DNA of 64,000 nucleotides from Bacteriovoracaceae bacterium (GCA_018649885.1 JABIHA010000068.1:45369-109368); one strand, 5' to 3'; shown: positions 53,032 through 63,666, numbered from the stretch's first letter. Numbers and translations: made by a program. Notes: a model not told the origin generated them from the sequence alone.

Positions 53032-53922
53032 CTAGCTATCCCAAAGCCATGCAGCCCCTCTAACTCCACTAGAGTCTCCGTACTTCGCCTTTAATAGTTT
53101 AGTTTGAAGTGAATCGGAAAATGCCCATCCCTCAATCAAGGAAGGCACATTTTTATACAACGAGGTTAAGTTGGAAAGGCCCCCCCCAAGAACAACTACA
53201 TCTGGATCAACTATATTAATCATGTGGGCCAAAGCTTTAGCTAGCATAAGCTCATAGTTTTTCAGCACTCTCAAGCACACAACATCACCAGACTCTGCAA
53301 GATCAGCTAACACACTTGCTTCTATCTCTTTCCCGGCCAATTCAAAGTAACTTTTTTCAAGTGCAGGTCCGGAGAGGTAACTCTCTATGCAGTTTTTCTT
53401 TCCGCAGTAACATTGACGAACAGGACCGCTATCGCTCCAAGGAAGAGGATTATGTCCCCACTCCCCAGAGATGGAATTGCATCCAACGATAGCTTTTTTA
53501 CCAATCACTAACCCTCCTCCAACACCAGTTCCAAGTATTACACCAAAAACGATATCTCCATCTTTAGCTGCTCCATCCACTGCTTCAGAAAGGGCAAAAC
53601 AATTTGCATCATTTGCTATCCTTATGGGTTTTTTAATTGCCTGTTCGAGATCTTTATCGAAAGGCTTCCCAATAAGACATGTGGTATTGGCATTTTTTAC
53701 AAGTCCTGTTGCTGGAGAAATAGTGCCTGGAATTCCAATGCCCACCGTAAATTCGACACCTATTTCTTTTGCACAAACTTCAACTAACTCTTGTATGGAT
53801 TTAATAATTTCAAAATAATTACTTGAAGGTGTTTTAACCCTCTTCTTGAAAACCTCTACATTTTGTTGGTCAAATGCTCGTATTTCAATTTTAGTACCAC
53901 CTAGGTCTATTCCTATTTTCAT
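53032..53922 (-). CDS. ROK-family sugar kinase
   Basis: 296 residues. The ATP phosphate motif GIDLGGTKIEI starts the protein, the ROK zinc motif CYCGKKNCIESYLSG (about residues 155-169) and GHNPLP just before it are present, and VVLGGGLSN closes the ATPase fold. No N-terminal HTH, so it is a kinase rather than a repressor. GHNPLPW and CxCGxxxCIE resemble fructokinase/N-acetylglucosamine kinase types; substrate uncertain. Confidence 0.9.
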   Translation of the reverse strand: MKIGIDLGGTKIEIRAFDQQNVEVFKKRVKTPSSNYFEIIKSIQELVEVCAKEIGVEFTVGIGIPGTISPATGLVKNANTTCLIGKPFDKDLEQAIKKPIRIANDANCFALSEAVDGAAKDGDIVFGVILGTGVGGGLVIGKKAIVGCNSISGEWGHNPLPWSDSGPVRQCYCGKKNCIESYLSGPALEKSYFELAGKEIEASVLADLAESGDVVCLRVLKNYELMLAKALAHMINIVDPDVVVLGGGLSNLTSLYKNVPSLIEGWAFSDSLQTKLLKAKYGDSSGVRGAAWLWDS

Positions 53923-54032
53923 ATGTCTCTCGTTCAGTAAACTAGCAAGTTATGAGGGTATCAAATTAAATTCATTAAAAACTATTTATATGGTTATAAT
54001 ACTGATGGGCATACTCATTTGGAATATAGAAT

Positions 54033-54917
54033 ATGATGAAAAACCTAGCACTTTTAACAATCTTTTTAACTCTTAGCCTAAGTGCTAAGAAGAGCGAAAT
54101 AGTAGCAAGTGTAGGAAGTTACAATATCACCAATAAGATGGTGGCATTGCGTGAAAAAGTTGCTGAAATTTACTATCCAGATAAAAAGCAAAAAGTTGGA
54201 TTAATTCAACTTATCAAAGCTTATACAACTGCCCAAATCCTAGAAAATGAGGGAGTGAAAATCACACAAAGTGATTTAAAGAAAGAAGCCAAAAGAATTG
54301 ATGAAAATACAAAAAATACAAAGATTTTAAATCAAATTAAATCAATATTTGGAAAAAAGACCGAAAGCTACTACCAAGTATTCATACTGCCAAATCTTGC
54401 TAAAAGAGTCATTCAGCCTTTTGTTTTTAAAGCGGATAAAAAATTCGTGCAAAAAGGTTTTAAGAAGGCCGATAACTTTTTACAAAAATGCAGAACCAAT
54501 CTTAAAAAATGCTCAACTTTTTACCATCATCCTGATTATAAAGTAGAGTTATTAAGATACTTTACACCTCTTGGTGAATTTTATAGCGAGAATGAAAAGC
54601 AGCAGTCAGTTGGAAGTGCCAGCGTGGCAGTAAATCCAAAGACAAGAGAAGAGAGGTTGGCCCAGGAAGAAGTTTTAAAGAAGCTGAATGCCAAAACCCA
54701 AAAGAAGAAAGCATTAAATTCAAGCATTTTAATCAAGTTAAAAAAACATGAATTGTATCCTACGATAATTGAGCTACCTAATATTTGGAGAATCCTCCAG
54801 TATCAAAAGAAAATTGGTCAGAATTATTATTTTCTATCCTACACCTTTAAAAAACCATCCTTTAGTGAGTGGTACCAAGAAAAAAAGAAAAAGGTCAAAA
54901 TTAATAGATATATATAA
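54033..54917 (+). CDS. Periplasmic SurA-N-like chaperone
   Basis: 294 residues with a signal peptide (MMKNLALLTIFLTLSLSA). IVASVGSYNITNKMVALREKV (about residues 23-43) matches the start of SurA-N domains, which usually begin VAxVNxxxIT. The middle is helical and very Lys-rich; no parvulin (PpiC) domain motif is visible. It could help fold outer-membrane proteins, and the gene after it encodes a barrel protein. Confidence 0.6.
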   Translation: MMKNLALLTIFLTLSLSAKKSEIVASVGSYNITNKMVALREKVAEIYYPDKKQKVGLIQLIKAYTTAQILENEGVKITQSDLKKEAKRIDENTKNTKILNQIKSIFGKKTESYYQVFILPNLAKRVIQPFVFKADKKFVQKGFKKADNFLQKCRTNLKKCSTFYHHPDYKVELLRYFTPLGEFYSENEKQQSVGSASVAVNPKTREERLAQEEVLKKLNAKTQKKKALNSSILIKLKKHELYPTIIELPNIWRILQYQKKIGQNYYFLSYTFKKPSFSEWYQEKKKKVKINRYI

Positions 54918-54999
54918 AGAAGAAAACTTTTCTCTCCTAGTCCGGTATTCAAAAACTAAGATAAAATAGTATTGATAAAACAGTGGTTATAAAACTTAT

Positions 55000-55863
55000 A
55001 TGAAAAAATATCTTTTTGCCATTCTCATAGTATTGTCTTCGACCCTTTGGGGTTCAAGCATTGTGGTTGTAAGAAAGAGCAAAGCCTTAATCTATGCTGA
55101 CTACAAGAAAAAGACTCCTATAGGCTATGTGAGAAGGGGCTTAATGCTCAGGGTTGGAGAAGTTCCTAGGAATATTGAAACCATGTACCCTGTTCTTGTT
55201 TCAGGAAGAATCGCTTATATACATATTGAAGATATCTATCTACCAGATGAAATAGAAGAGGCATCAAATAGAAAATATTATGTTAGCAGAACCTTGCATG
55301 ATGCCTATGAAGTTAGAAGAATTGAGGATGGAAGCCTAATTTCAGCAAATATCGGCCCTTTTATGGCCGGGTCAGATATTCAAACTATTGCCCAGAATCT
55401 AGGTTCATCAAGCGCCAACAGTAAGCTAGGTTTAGATGTAGATGCTGGGTTAGAGTGGAGAATAGATAGACAGTATGGGTTTTATACAGGCATTAAATAC
55501 ATGCACATATCATATGAAAAAATAAATTTCACCACACTTGGGGCAAAAGCCGGTTTAGATTTTCATATTTATAATCAAATAAAATACTTCTTCAAATTCA
55601 ATTTTTCTGCTTTTCTATCTGCCTATGGAAGATCCAAATACCGAACACCAGATAGTAATTGGAGTTCTACAAAAGGGACAACCTATGGCGTTGATACTAA
55701 CTTTAGCTACAACCACAGTCTCGACAAAAACCTCGGTCTAAGATGGACCATAGGTTATCAACATTACCTTGTGAAAAAAATCGGTGGTAGTATACCTGGA
55801 CAAAGTGATTTTAGTATTTCAGGTCCCTACGCGAGCCTTGGAGTTTACTGGGAGTTTTACTAA
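55000..55863 (+). CDS. SH3-like plus outer-membrane barrel protein
   Basis: 287 residues. A signal peptide (MKKYLFAILIVLSSTLWG) is followed by an SH3-like domain (about residues 22-85, ALIYADYKKKTPIGYVRRG ... VSGRIAYIHIEDIYL), then about eight amphipathic strands with a C-terminal YWEFY. This is a small barrel with a periplasmic cell-wall-facing domain. Function unknown. It is 3 bases from the next gene. Confidence 0.65.
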   Translation: MKKYLFAILIVLSSTLWGSSIVVVRKSKALIYADYKKKTPIGYVRRGLMLRVGEVPRNIETMYPVLVSGRIAYIHIEDIYLPDEIEEASNRKYYVSRTLHDAYEVRRIEDGSLISANIGPFMAGSDIQTIAQNLGSSSANSKLGLDVDAGLEWRIDRQYGFYTGIKYMHISYEKINFTTLGAKAGLDFHIYNQIKYFFKFNFSAFLSAYGRSKYRTPDSNWSSTKGTTYGVDTNFSYNHSLDKNLGLRWTIGYQHYLVKKIGGSIPGQSDFSISGPYASLGVYWEFY

Positions 55864-55866
55864 CTC

Positions 55867-57057
55867 TTGGACAATATTTCTAATATTTACGATGTCATTA
55901 TTATAGGAGCTGGAGCATCTGGATTAATGACAGCAACTATCGCTGCCAGGAGAGGATTAAACGTTCTTGTTCTCGAAAAAAATAAGTCTGCTGGTAAAAA
56001 GGTTTTAGTTTCCGGAGGAGGAAAGTGTAATTTCACAAATTTAAATGTTTCTTCAATTGATTTTCATTCGAGTAATCCACATTTTTGCAAGTCAGCCCTA
56101 TCTCAATACACTCAATATGATTTTATAGACTGGGTCGAATCATTAGAAATTCCATACGAGGAGCGAACTCATGGACAACTCTTTACTCTGAAAGGTGCAA
56201 AAGATATTTTAAATTTGTTGATTTATGAATCAGCACAGGAAAATTACTCTATCAAATGCAATGAATCTATAAAAAGAGTTAAACGCGTTGGTGACATCTT
56301 TATCGTTGAAAATAGTAAAGGAGAGATTTACCAGTCCCACTCACTCGTAATCGCAACAGGAGGAATCAGCTTCCCTAAACTAGGAGCAAGTGATTTTGGA
56401 TATAAGCTCGCTAAAAGCTTTGGCCATTCAATAACTCCTCTTACAGAGGCATTAGTTGCTTTAAAAATAAAAAAACCTAACTTTGGAAAGCTTTCAGGGA
56501 TTTCAATAGAAGCTTCAAGCACCATTAATTCTCATACCTATACAGATGACCTGCTCTTCACACACCGTGGACTCTCGGGACCCTTAATGCTAAAAACATC
56601 TCTATTTTTAGATGAAAAAATGGAATTTACACTAAACTTAAGTCCGCACAAGGACCTAAGAGAAGAACTTAGTTCTAATCAAAACACACGCACCAATATC
56701 AAACCTCTGTTAAATAAATTCTTCCCAAAAAGGCTTTCTGAATTTCTCATTCAAAACTTTTGGAATGGAAGCGAAAAAATAGCAGAGTCAAAGTCAGAAA
56801 ACCTTCAAAATTTTACAAATTGCATTCATTCCTTGGTGATAAAAGATTGCACAACTGAGGGATACGACAGAGCTGAAGTGACCAAAGGTGGGGTCAGCGT
56901 AGACGAAATAAGCTCAAAAACAATGGAAAGCAAAATTTGTCCAAGCCTTTTCTTCGTTGGTGAGGTTTGCGATGTCACAGGTAATCTTGGAGGCTATAAT
57001 TTTCAATGGGCCTGGTCTTCGGGATATGTAGCAGGCTCTAATATTTCCAAAAAATAA
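55867..57057 (+). CDS. HI0933/YhiN-family flavoprotein (NAD(P)/FAD oxidoreductase)
   Basis: 396 residues from TTG 55867. The dinucleotide motif VIIIGAGASGLMTATIAARRG (residues about 9-29) begins the protein, followed by the family hallmark KKVLVSGGGKCNFTN and the late VFVGEVCDVTGNLGGYNFQWAWSSG. These enzymes have FAD and an inserted domain; some reduce alkenoic bile-acid-type substrates, most are unassigned. The start codon has only GGAG 12 bases upstream. Confidence 0.88.
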   Translation: MDNISNIYDVIIIGAGASGLMTATIAARRGLNVLVLEKNKSAGKKVLVSGGGKCNFTNLNVSSIDFHSSNPHFCKSALSQYTQYDFIDWVESLEIPYEERTHGQLFTLKGAKDILNLLIYESAQENYSIKCNESIKRVKRVGDIFIVENSKGEIYQSHSLVIATGGISFPKLGASDFGYKLAKSFGHSITPLTEALVALKIKKPNFGKLSGISIEASSTINSHTYTDDLLFTHRGLSGPLMLKTSLFLDEKMEFTLNLSPHKDLREELSSNQNTRTNIKPLLNKFFPKRLSEFLIQNFWNGSEKIAESKSENLQNFTNCIHSLVIKDCTTEGYDRAEVTKGGVSVDEISSKTMESKICPSLFFVGEVCDVTGNLGGYNFQWAWSSGYVAGSNISKK

Positions 57058-57062
57058 AAATG

Positions 57063-57093
57063 GTGCTCACACACTATAAAGATGTGTGAGCAC
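57063..57093. terminator. Bidirectional terminator
   Basis: GTGCTCACACA and TGTGTGAGCAC form an 11-bp perfect stem around 9 bases. On the minus strand it is followed by CATTTTTATTTTTT, on the plus strand by ATATTTCTT. It lies between two convergent genes. Confidence 0.85.
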
Positions 57094-57100
57094 ATATTTC

Positions 57101-58408
57101 TTAAGCTGCTTTTTTCTTATTCAATCTTTTATTTAAATCAACATAGGAATACTCATTTTCGCCGTTATAAATTTGACGAGGTCTACCAATCCTAGATTTT
57201 GGATCTTCATTCATTTCTTTCCAATGGGCAATCCATCCTGGCAATCTTCCGAGAGCAAACATTACAGTAAACATATTCACAGGAATATTGATGGCCGAGT
57301 ATATTATTCCGCTGTAGAAATCAACATTGGGATAGAGTTTTCTGTCCACGAAATATTGATCATTGAGCGCTGAATGTTCAAGCTCTTTTGCAATATTTAA
57401 AAGAGGGTTATCAACTCCCATTTTTTCTAAAACTTTATCACATGCTCCTTTAATGATTTTTGCACGCGGATCAAAGTTTTTATAAACTCTGTGACCAAAA
57501 CCCATCAATCTAAAACTGGAGTTTTTATCTTTAGCAAGATCAATGAATTTTTGAACATTCCCTCCATCGAGGTGAATTTGATTTAACATTTCCATAACGG
57601 CCTGATTCGCACCACCGTGCAGTGGACCCCAAAGAGCACTAATTCCACCTGAAATAGAGGCAAATAGATTGGCTTCAGAGGAACCAATTAATCTAACCGC
57701 AGAAGTACTACAGTTTTGTTCATGATCAGCATGCAAAATAAGAAGTAGATTAAGGGCCTCTACTACCTCTGAAGGCACTTCATATTTTTCGGATGGCACT
57801 GAAAACATCATATTTAAAAAGTTAGAGCAGTAATCTAAATCATTTCTTGGATATACCCTTGGCTGATTAATTGATGTTTTATATGAGTAGGAGGCTATAG
57901 TTGGAAGCATTCCTAATAACTTGATAATTACCTGATCTACGTCATGAGAATTCTTAGGATCTAAATATTCCTGATAAAATGTAGACATTGCGCTAATAGC
58001 AGAGCTTAGCACACCCATTGGATGAGCATCTCTTGGAAAAGCATCAAATAGCTTTGATAGATCTTCTTTAATTAATGTGTGGTGTTTTATTTCTGACTCC
58101 CAGGACAAAAGCTCCTGTTCAGTTGGTAAATTTCCATAAATAAGCAGGTAGGCGACTTCTATGAAAGAAGAATTTTTCGCTAAGTCCTCAATGGAAATCC
58201 CTCTATATCTAAGTATTCCTTTCTCACCATCTAAAAAAGTTATGGCACTAGTACCTGAAGAAGTATTGGCAAACCCATTATCAAGAGTGATTAAACCAGA
58301 GCTGCTTCTTAATTTCGAAATATCAATACCAACTTCACCTTCAGTTCCCTCTACAACAGGGCACTCCACTTCCTTGTCACCATAAATTATTTTTGCTGAT
58401 TTGCTCAT
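57101..58408 (-). CDS. gltA: Type II citrate synthase
   Basis: 435 residues, with the N-terminal extension of hexameric type II enzymes. LHADHEQNCSTSAVRLIGSS holds the first catalytic His, LMGFGHRVYKNFDPRA the second His and the Asp region, and IGRPRQIYNGENEYSYVDL the end. It condenses oxaloacetate and acetyl-CoA to open the TCA cycle. Confidence 0.96.
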   Translation of the reverse strand: MSKSAKIIYGDKEVECPVVEGTEGEVGIDISKLRSSSGLITLDNGFANTSSGTSAITFLDGEKGILRYRGISIEDLAKNSSFIEVAYLLIYGNLPTEQELLSWESEIKHHTLIKEDLSKLFDAFPRDAHPMGVLSSAISAMSTFYQEYLDPKNSHDVDQVIIKLLGMLPTIASYSYKTSINQPRVYPRNDLDYCSNFLNMMFSVPSEKYEVPSEVVEALNLLLILHADHEQNCSTSAVRLIGSSEANLFASISGGISALWGPLHGGANQAVMEMLNQIHLDGGNVQKFIDLAKDKNSSFRLMGFGHRVYKNFDPRAKIIKGACDKVLEKMGVDNPLLNIAKELEHSALNDQYFVDRKLYPNVDFYSGIIYSAINIPVNMFTVMFALGRLPGWIAHWKEMNEDPKSRIGRPRQIYNGENEYSYVDLNKRLNKKKAA

Positions 58409-58655
58409 ATCAACTCTCTCCCGTTTTTTAAATTTTTAGCACCCCCCTTCTATCGGTATTTCACAATAGATTCTTGAGCAAACACCTCAACTATCTCTGT
58501 CTTATCAATAATTTACAGCTATTCGTTAGGGCAGCTGTATAAATACAACTTAGTGTGTATTGGTCATAAAGAGTAAATAAATATTACCCTTCAAATCCAT
58601 CTTAAAATGCAATATAGTTTTTCATACAATCAAAAAATTTAGACTGGAGGGGAAC

Positions 58656-60437
58656 TTGTCCACTATATTACATCGCCTACAAAGCTGGGCCTCTGAAGAA
58701 CCAAATTCTATTTCAATGAGATACAAAAAAAATGGACATTGGACAGACGTTACGGCCAAAGAATACCGTGACCATGTCTTTTACCTGGCCCTCTACCTAG
58801 AATCAATTGGGTTCACAAGCTCAGATACCAGCGCCATACTTTCTTACAATAAGCCTGAATGGGTCGAGATGGACTTAGCGCCTCTTTTGATTGGAGGAAA
58901 ATCTGCAGGCCTTTATCCCAACGCAAGCTTTAAGGATGTTGATTATATTTTAAACCTTACAGAGGCGAAAGTTCTCGCCGTCCAAAATGAAGAATATTTT
59001 AACAAGCTAAAAGATGAAAATCAGAAGTTAAGTATCCCAGCGTCTTTAGAGAAAATCATTGTTTTTGAAGGAAGCAGTGACTTCTCTCCCCTTGCCATAA
59101 GCATTAAAGATGCGCTTGCTGAAGGAAAAAAGATCTCAGCAAACAAAGATATTACTGATTATCTGTCAAAACTAAATCCAAAAGATGGCGCCTTTATGAT
59201 TTTCACTTCGGGAACGACAGGGAACCCCAAGGGAGCCATTTTAAGTCATGATAACCTAGTCTTTACTACAGATCTTTCAATTAAATTTTGGGAATTGCCT
59301 TTCAAACAAGGTAAGTGTTTTTCTTTTCTCCCTCTATGTCACATTGCCGAAAAAATGCAAAATGTGGGAGTAGGAGTCTGCAATCGATACACAATTAGCT
59401 ACTGTTCAGGATTTGATTCAATAGCAGCCGAATTACCAGATGTAAGACCAACCGTACTATTATGCGTCCCCAGGCTCTGGGAAAAAATGATGGAAGGTGT
59501 GAATTCAAAAATCTCCCAAGCCACAGGCGTAAAAAAAGTACTTGCTGACTGGGCCTTTGCAGTAGGAAGTAGAGTGGCCCAGGCAAAATATGCGAAGAAA
59601 ACACCGAACCCACTTGACCTAGTTCAACTACACTTCGCCAATAAACTAGTCCTTGGAAAAATTAAAGAAAAACTCGGACTCGACCTAGTTGAGATGGCTG
59701 CTTCCGGAGCTGCGGCACTTAACCCTGAGGTAGCAAAATTCTTTAGAATTCTGGGTATCGAAATTAGAGAAGTATTTGGCCAAACTGAATCCACAGGGGT
59801 TATTTGCATGACCCAAGTAGGAGAAGACTCACTCGGTACAGTAGGTAAGGCTGTCCCCGGCTTAGATTTCAAAATAGCAGATGATGGAGAAATCCTCAGT
59901 CGCGGAAGAAGTGTCTTTGTTGGATACCTAAAAAATGATGAGGCCACAAAAGAAGCTGTTGATAGCGAAGGATGGCTTCACACAGGAGACCTTGGCGTCG
60001 TTAACGATCGAGGCCTAGTGGTGATCAGAGGTAGAAAAAAAGAAATCATGAAAAGCTCTGGTGGAAAAATGGTGGCTCCTCTACCCATTGAAGAAAACCT
60101 CAAAATCAGCTCTATCATCAGTCAAGTTTGTATGGTGGGTGACGGTAAAAAATATTTCTCCGCACTAATCACTTTAAATGAAGACCTCGTTAATAAAATT
60201 GAAAGTGAAAAATTAGAGATTAAAGAAAGTGTCTTACAAGACAAAAATATTTTAAATCAAGTCTCCGAGTGCATCGACCAAGTCAACAAAAGCTTGGCAA
60301 ACTACGAGCAAATTAAATATTTTAGAGTGCTCCCAAAAGAGTTCTCTGTTGAAAATGGTGAGATGACTCCAACACTAAAAATGAAACGTGCCATAATCGA
60401 AAAAAACTTTGAAAATGTAATCAACTCCATGTATTAA
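58656..60437 (+). CDS. Long-chain fatty-acid-CoA ligase
   Basis: 593 residues from TTG 58656 after GGAGGGGAAC. The AMP-forming enzyme motif FTSGTTGNPKGAI (about residues 179-191), EIREVFGQTESTGV (about 370), WLHTGDLGVVNDRGLVVIRGRKKEIMKSSGGKMVAP and a C-terminal Lys-bearing tail are present. The family activates long-chain fatty acids as acyl-CoA. Together with the secreted lipase it could use host lipids, but that link is inferred. Confidence 0.9.
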   Translation: MSTILHRLQSWASEEPNSISMRYKKNGHWTDVTAKEYRDHVFYLALYLESIGFTSSDTSAILSYNKPEWVEMDLAPLLIGGKSAGLYPNASFKDVDYILNLTEAKVLAVQNEEYFNKLKDENQKLSIPASLEKIIVFEGSSDFSPLAISIKDALAEGKKISANKDITDYLSKLNPKDGAFMIFTSGTTGNPKGAILSHDNLVFTTDLSIKFWELPFKQGKCFSFLPLCHIAEKMQNVGVGVCNRYTISYCSGFDSIAAELPDVRPTVLLCVPRLWEKMMEGVNSKISQATGVKKVLADWAFAVGSRVAQAKYAKKTPNPLDLVQLHFANKLVLGKIKEKLGLDLVEMAASGAAALNPEVAKFFRILGIEIREVFGQTESTGVICMTQVGEDSLGTVGKAVPGLDFKIADDGEILSRGRSVFVGYLKNDEATKEAVDSEGWLHTGDLGVVNDRGLVVIRGRKKEIMKSSGGKMVAPLPIEENLKISSIISQVCMVGDGKKYFSALITLNEDLVNKIESEKLEIKESVLQDKNILNQVSECIDQVNKSLANYEQIKYFRVLPKEFSVENGEMTPTLKMKRAIIEKNFENVINSMY

Positions 60438-60449
60438 CGCTTGTACGTG

Positions 60450-60476
60450 TCAATAGTTGCCTGTGGCAACTATTGA
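60450..60476. repeat. Inverted repeat after acyl-CoA ligase gene
   Basis: TCAATAGTTGCC and GGCAACTATTGA make a perfect 12-bp stem with loop TGT, 13 bases past the stop. No T-run follows. Confidence 0.7.
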
Positions 60477-60538
60477 TTCGTCGCTTGTCCATGTGAATGT
60501 CCCCGCAGTGATAACGGCGAAGCCAGCCAGGCCCCCAA

Positions 60539-61795
60539 CTACTTGGCCAACCCCTTCTCAACCCAATCACTACAACCCATCTCTTCAATTAACCGTGCTC
60601 TAAATTTTCCAGAATGTGACAGCATACATTCAAGTACATCTGTCCAAATTGGATGCTCTTTATCTCCGGGAATTGTGCAATATTCATTTGGCACAATTTC
60701 AGGATAAAATCTGATCGCTTTGACATCATTCAAATGGTAGGTCATTTCTGCAAAAATTTCCTCCATATTTGATGATACACAAGCCACATCACAGTCAGAT
60801 TTTCTTTGCTCCGCAATTTTAATTGCACATTGAGTGAGATTACTATTGGACATTTGTTGATTCATTAACTCTGTGTAGAATGCCTTCATCTCATCATTAA
60901 ATTCACAATATTTTTTGTTGTCATTATCGTATGTATCATCAATGGAGCGCAATGCTCCAGCCCTTACTAAGGGAGTTTTTGTACTATCTCTTGAAAATTG
61001 TTCAGCCCAAACAAAGGAACAAATATGTCCGAACTCATGATAAATTGTAGAGTTTGTGGTATGCCACGCTCTTCCATCTTTTAAAACATACGGAGACAAC
61101 TTTACCCAGAGATATGTATCAGCACTACCTTGCTTTTTAGTGCATTCATCATTTGCATCGATATCACTTGGTGGTTCACAAATATAAGCTTCAGCAGATC
61201 CAAATCTTGTTAAACAATCCGAATTGTCACCACAACAATAGCCTCCCACTTCTGCCTGGATAATTTTTGCCTTAGCAAGAAAAATCTCCTTTTCATCCTC
61301 ACTTGCTAAAACGTAAGCAGGCTTATTAACCTCCTCCATAAAGCGTATTGAATGCTGAGGATAGCTCTCTTCGTACACATCTTCACTGCTATCACCACAA
61401 ACATCAAGATCAGACCTCTTAGATTTATTAGAATCCCATTTGTTCCAAAAAAATTCACACATCTGCAAAGGCCTTCTTTTAGTAAATTGATATTCAAATG
61501 TCTCTAAGGGTCTCTGTTCAGCAAGATGGTACGTAAACGAAGAGCCAAATGAATCGATAGAGTAGCCAAAGACTTGATAACAAAGAAATTCTTTATCGCT
61601 TTGCTCCCCATCTTTAGCTCCGCAAGTAGGAGGAAGTAATGCCTTTAATAAATCTCTTTCGAATTTACCAAAGCTAGCAGTCAATCGCTGTTCTTCATTT
61701 TCAACCTGTTGAACTAAATTAAGAAACCTACCAGCATCTGCTGAATAAATGATAAAAAATGAATATAATGCGGTGGCGACCAACCCTAGTCTCAT
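60539..61795 (-). CDS. Secreted zinc metalloprotease (HEFGH)
   Basis: 418 residues with a signal peptide (MRLGLVATALYSFFIIYSADA). STIYHEFGHICSF (about residue 260) is the HExxH zinc motif; MEEIFAEMTYHLND (about residue 345) supplies a likely third ligand Glu as in gluzincins. Around 16 cysteines suggest disulfides and an extracellular site. It may be a secreted digestive protease; family not named. Confidence 0.7.
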   Translation of the reverse strand: MRLGLVATALYSFFIIYSADAGRFLNLVQQVENEEQRLTASFGKFERDLLKALLPPTCGAKDGEQSDKEFLCYQVFGYSIDSFGSSFTYHLAEQRPLETFEYQFTKRRPLQMCEFFWNKWDSNKSKRSDLDVCGDSSEDVYEESYPQHSIRFMEEVNKPAYVLASEDEKEIFLAKAKIIQAEVGGYCCGDNSDCLTRFGSAEAYICEPPSDIDANDECTKKQGSADTYLWVKLSPYVLKDGRAWHTTNSTIYHEFGHICSFVWAEQFSRDSTKTPLVRAGALRSIDDTYDNDNKKYCEFNDEMKAFYTELMNQQMSNSNLTQCAIKIAEQRKSDCDVACVSSNMEEIFAEMTYHLNDVKAIRFYPEIVPNEYCTIPGDKEHPIWTDVLECMLSHSGKFRARLIEEMGCSDWVEKGLAK

Positions 61796-61889
61796 ACCTA
61801 ATTCATCGGAAAGTATTCACCATCAACAAAACTGACATCCTGATAAAAAGTGAATGAGGAAAAATATATAAGACTATTTTGATAGGACA

Positions 61890-63662
61890 TTAAATATGTT
61901 CGAGAATATATACAAAAAGACCATTAGTTCCATTCCCCAACAGCTTGCTGTGAGAGACGACCCTAAGGGATTTCACCTCATGCTTGTATAGAACTTTATA
62001 GTCACTAATAAGACCCATTACATTGGTATTTTCACCCAGTGCTCTATTGGCCTGTCTCGAAACACTATCAAAAGTTAAAGAACGCATATTTGTCAGTTGA
62101 TCAGCGAAGAGAATTCTCTGTGCTTTTGTTTCTGGATTTCGACTCCAACCACCTGAACCACAAATTCTAAATACCGGAACTAGATTTGTAATGGACCTCA
62201 TTAATGACAAATTATATGTACAATTGCCCTGAACAACAAAATCAACATGGTATTTCTTTATAAGTTTTTCAAAGTAAGCCGTCTCAAATTGGTCTTTTCG
62301 CTTATCTTTTTGCTCACCATACCCAGATGCAAAACTAACTGTGAGAAGTAGACTCCATCCCAAACAAATAAAATATCTATTTTTATGGGAAACCTGCAAC
62401 TTTTCAAAAACTAAGCCTACCCCCTCAATGATTAGAAAGATGATCATTGGAAGCAGCATCAACAAATGCCTTGTAGGACTCAAAGTCAATTTCTGGGCCA
62501 AAATAAAAATTGCCCAAGTCCCAAATGTAGCAGTGAACAAGAGGGCGTAAGAATTTTTTCTAATACTCTCAAACTTAAAAAATCGGTAGCAAGCTAATCC
62601 AATTAAAAAATAATAAAATAGAGAAATAACTATTTGAAGAGGATTGCTTTCCGGGAGAACACCCAAGTTACCATTTAAAACATGAAAGATATTAAGCACG
62701 AAAAATTTAAATGGATAAAATACCTTTGAAAAGAGACCTTCAACATTTGAGATATTAAATAAGAACTGTCCTTCATTACCCACATTCCAATTAACTCCTG
62801 CACTATGAAGATGAAGGTACTTAGTATAAACCCGGAAAAATATTGCACATAGAAAAAGCCCTGAAACAATATTAAACTTCAAAACGGTTTTTAGATCATT
62901 TGATTTTTCACTCATATCTTTATAAAAACTAGCCACCCAAAAAGCTGGCATGAATAATATACTTTGATATTGAAACCAGCACAGTGCTCCCAATACAATT
63001 CCTTGGAAACATGCCTTTTTTAGACTCAGTGAATGATTTTTTACCCTATCGTTAAATAGAAAAAGAATAATGAGTGCACATAGTAGCCCGACTGCATAAG
63101 ATTCCATTTGAGCCGAATAAATAACACTCAACCAAGAAAAAGAGAGCATTGAGACAGAAACAAACGAATAGTAGAGCTCATCTTCATTAAAATATTTCCT
63201 CGTCACAAGAAAGAGCAGAAAAATTGATAAAATGCCAAAAACAAGAGAGGGAAATCTACCCCAGAATAAATTGTCCCTATAACTATTGTCTGAATTTAGA
63301 AAAAATGATGTGAAAAAAAATTGAGCGGGTGCATAAGTCCAGTGTAGCCCAATCCGTTTCTGCGCATACAAGGCATTATTTACTTCTGAAAATACTGATA
63401 AAAGCCCAACACTATCCAACCCACGGTAAATTTTAAACTTGGTACTACTATAAAGTGGATCACTTAAATTATTAATCTGTCTTACTTTTTCATCATGTTG
63501 ATAATTCTTCGGCAAAATTGTAACAGCAACACCGATATCATCCACATGAGCAAAATGGATTTTTGCAAGAGAGTACCTATAGTAAGATGCAAGAGTGATA
63601 ATACAAAAAATGAATATCGTGCCAAATTTCTTCAAGTTCCTACACCTTTTAGAGATAAGCAA
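61890..63662 (-). CDS. GT-C membrane glycosyltransferase (GT39/ArnT-like)
   Basis: 590 residues. TTG 63662 follows GGAGG-TATAA. About eleven membrane helices, with FAHVDDIGVAV (about residue 35) carrying the Asp-Asp pair in the first periplasmic loop that is catalytic in GT-C enzymes. These use polyprenyl-phosphate sugars as donors. The last 130 residues are a soluble periplasmic domain. The acceptor is unknown. Confidence 0.8.
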   Translation of the reverse strand: MLISKRCRNLKKFGTIFIFCIITLASYYRYSLAKIHFAHVDDIGVAVTILPKNYQHDEKVRQINNLSDPLYSSTKFKIYRGLDSVGLLSVFSEVNNALYAQKRIGLHWTYAPAQFFFTSFFLNSDNSYRDNLFWGRFPSLVFGILSIFLLFLVTRKYFNEDELYYSFVSVSMLSFSWLSVIYSAQMESYAVGLLCALIILFLFNDRVKNHSLSLKKACFQGIVLGALCWFQYQSILFMPAFWVASFYKDMSEKSNDLKTVLKFNIVSGLFLCAIFFRVYTKYLHLHSAGVNWNVGNEGQFLFNISNVEGLFSKVFYPFKFFVLNIFHVLNGNLGVLPESNPLQIVISLFYYFLIGLACYRFFKFESIRKNSYALLFTATFGTWAIFILAQKLTLSPTRHLLMLLPMIIFLIIEGVGLVFEKLQVSHKNRYFICLGWSLLLTVSFASGYGEQKDKRKDQFETAYFEKLIKKYHVDFVVQGNCTYNLSLMRSITNLVPVFRICGSGGWSRNPETKAQRILFADQLTNMRSLTFDSVSRQANRALGENTNVMGLISDYKVLYKHEVKSLRVVSHSKLLGNGTNGLFVYILEHI

Positions 63663-63666
63663 TTAT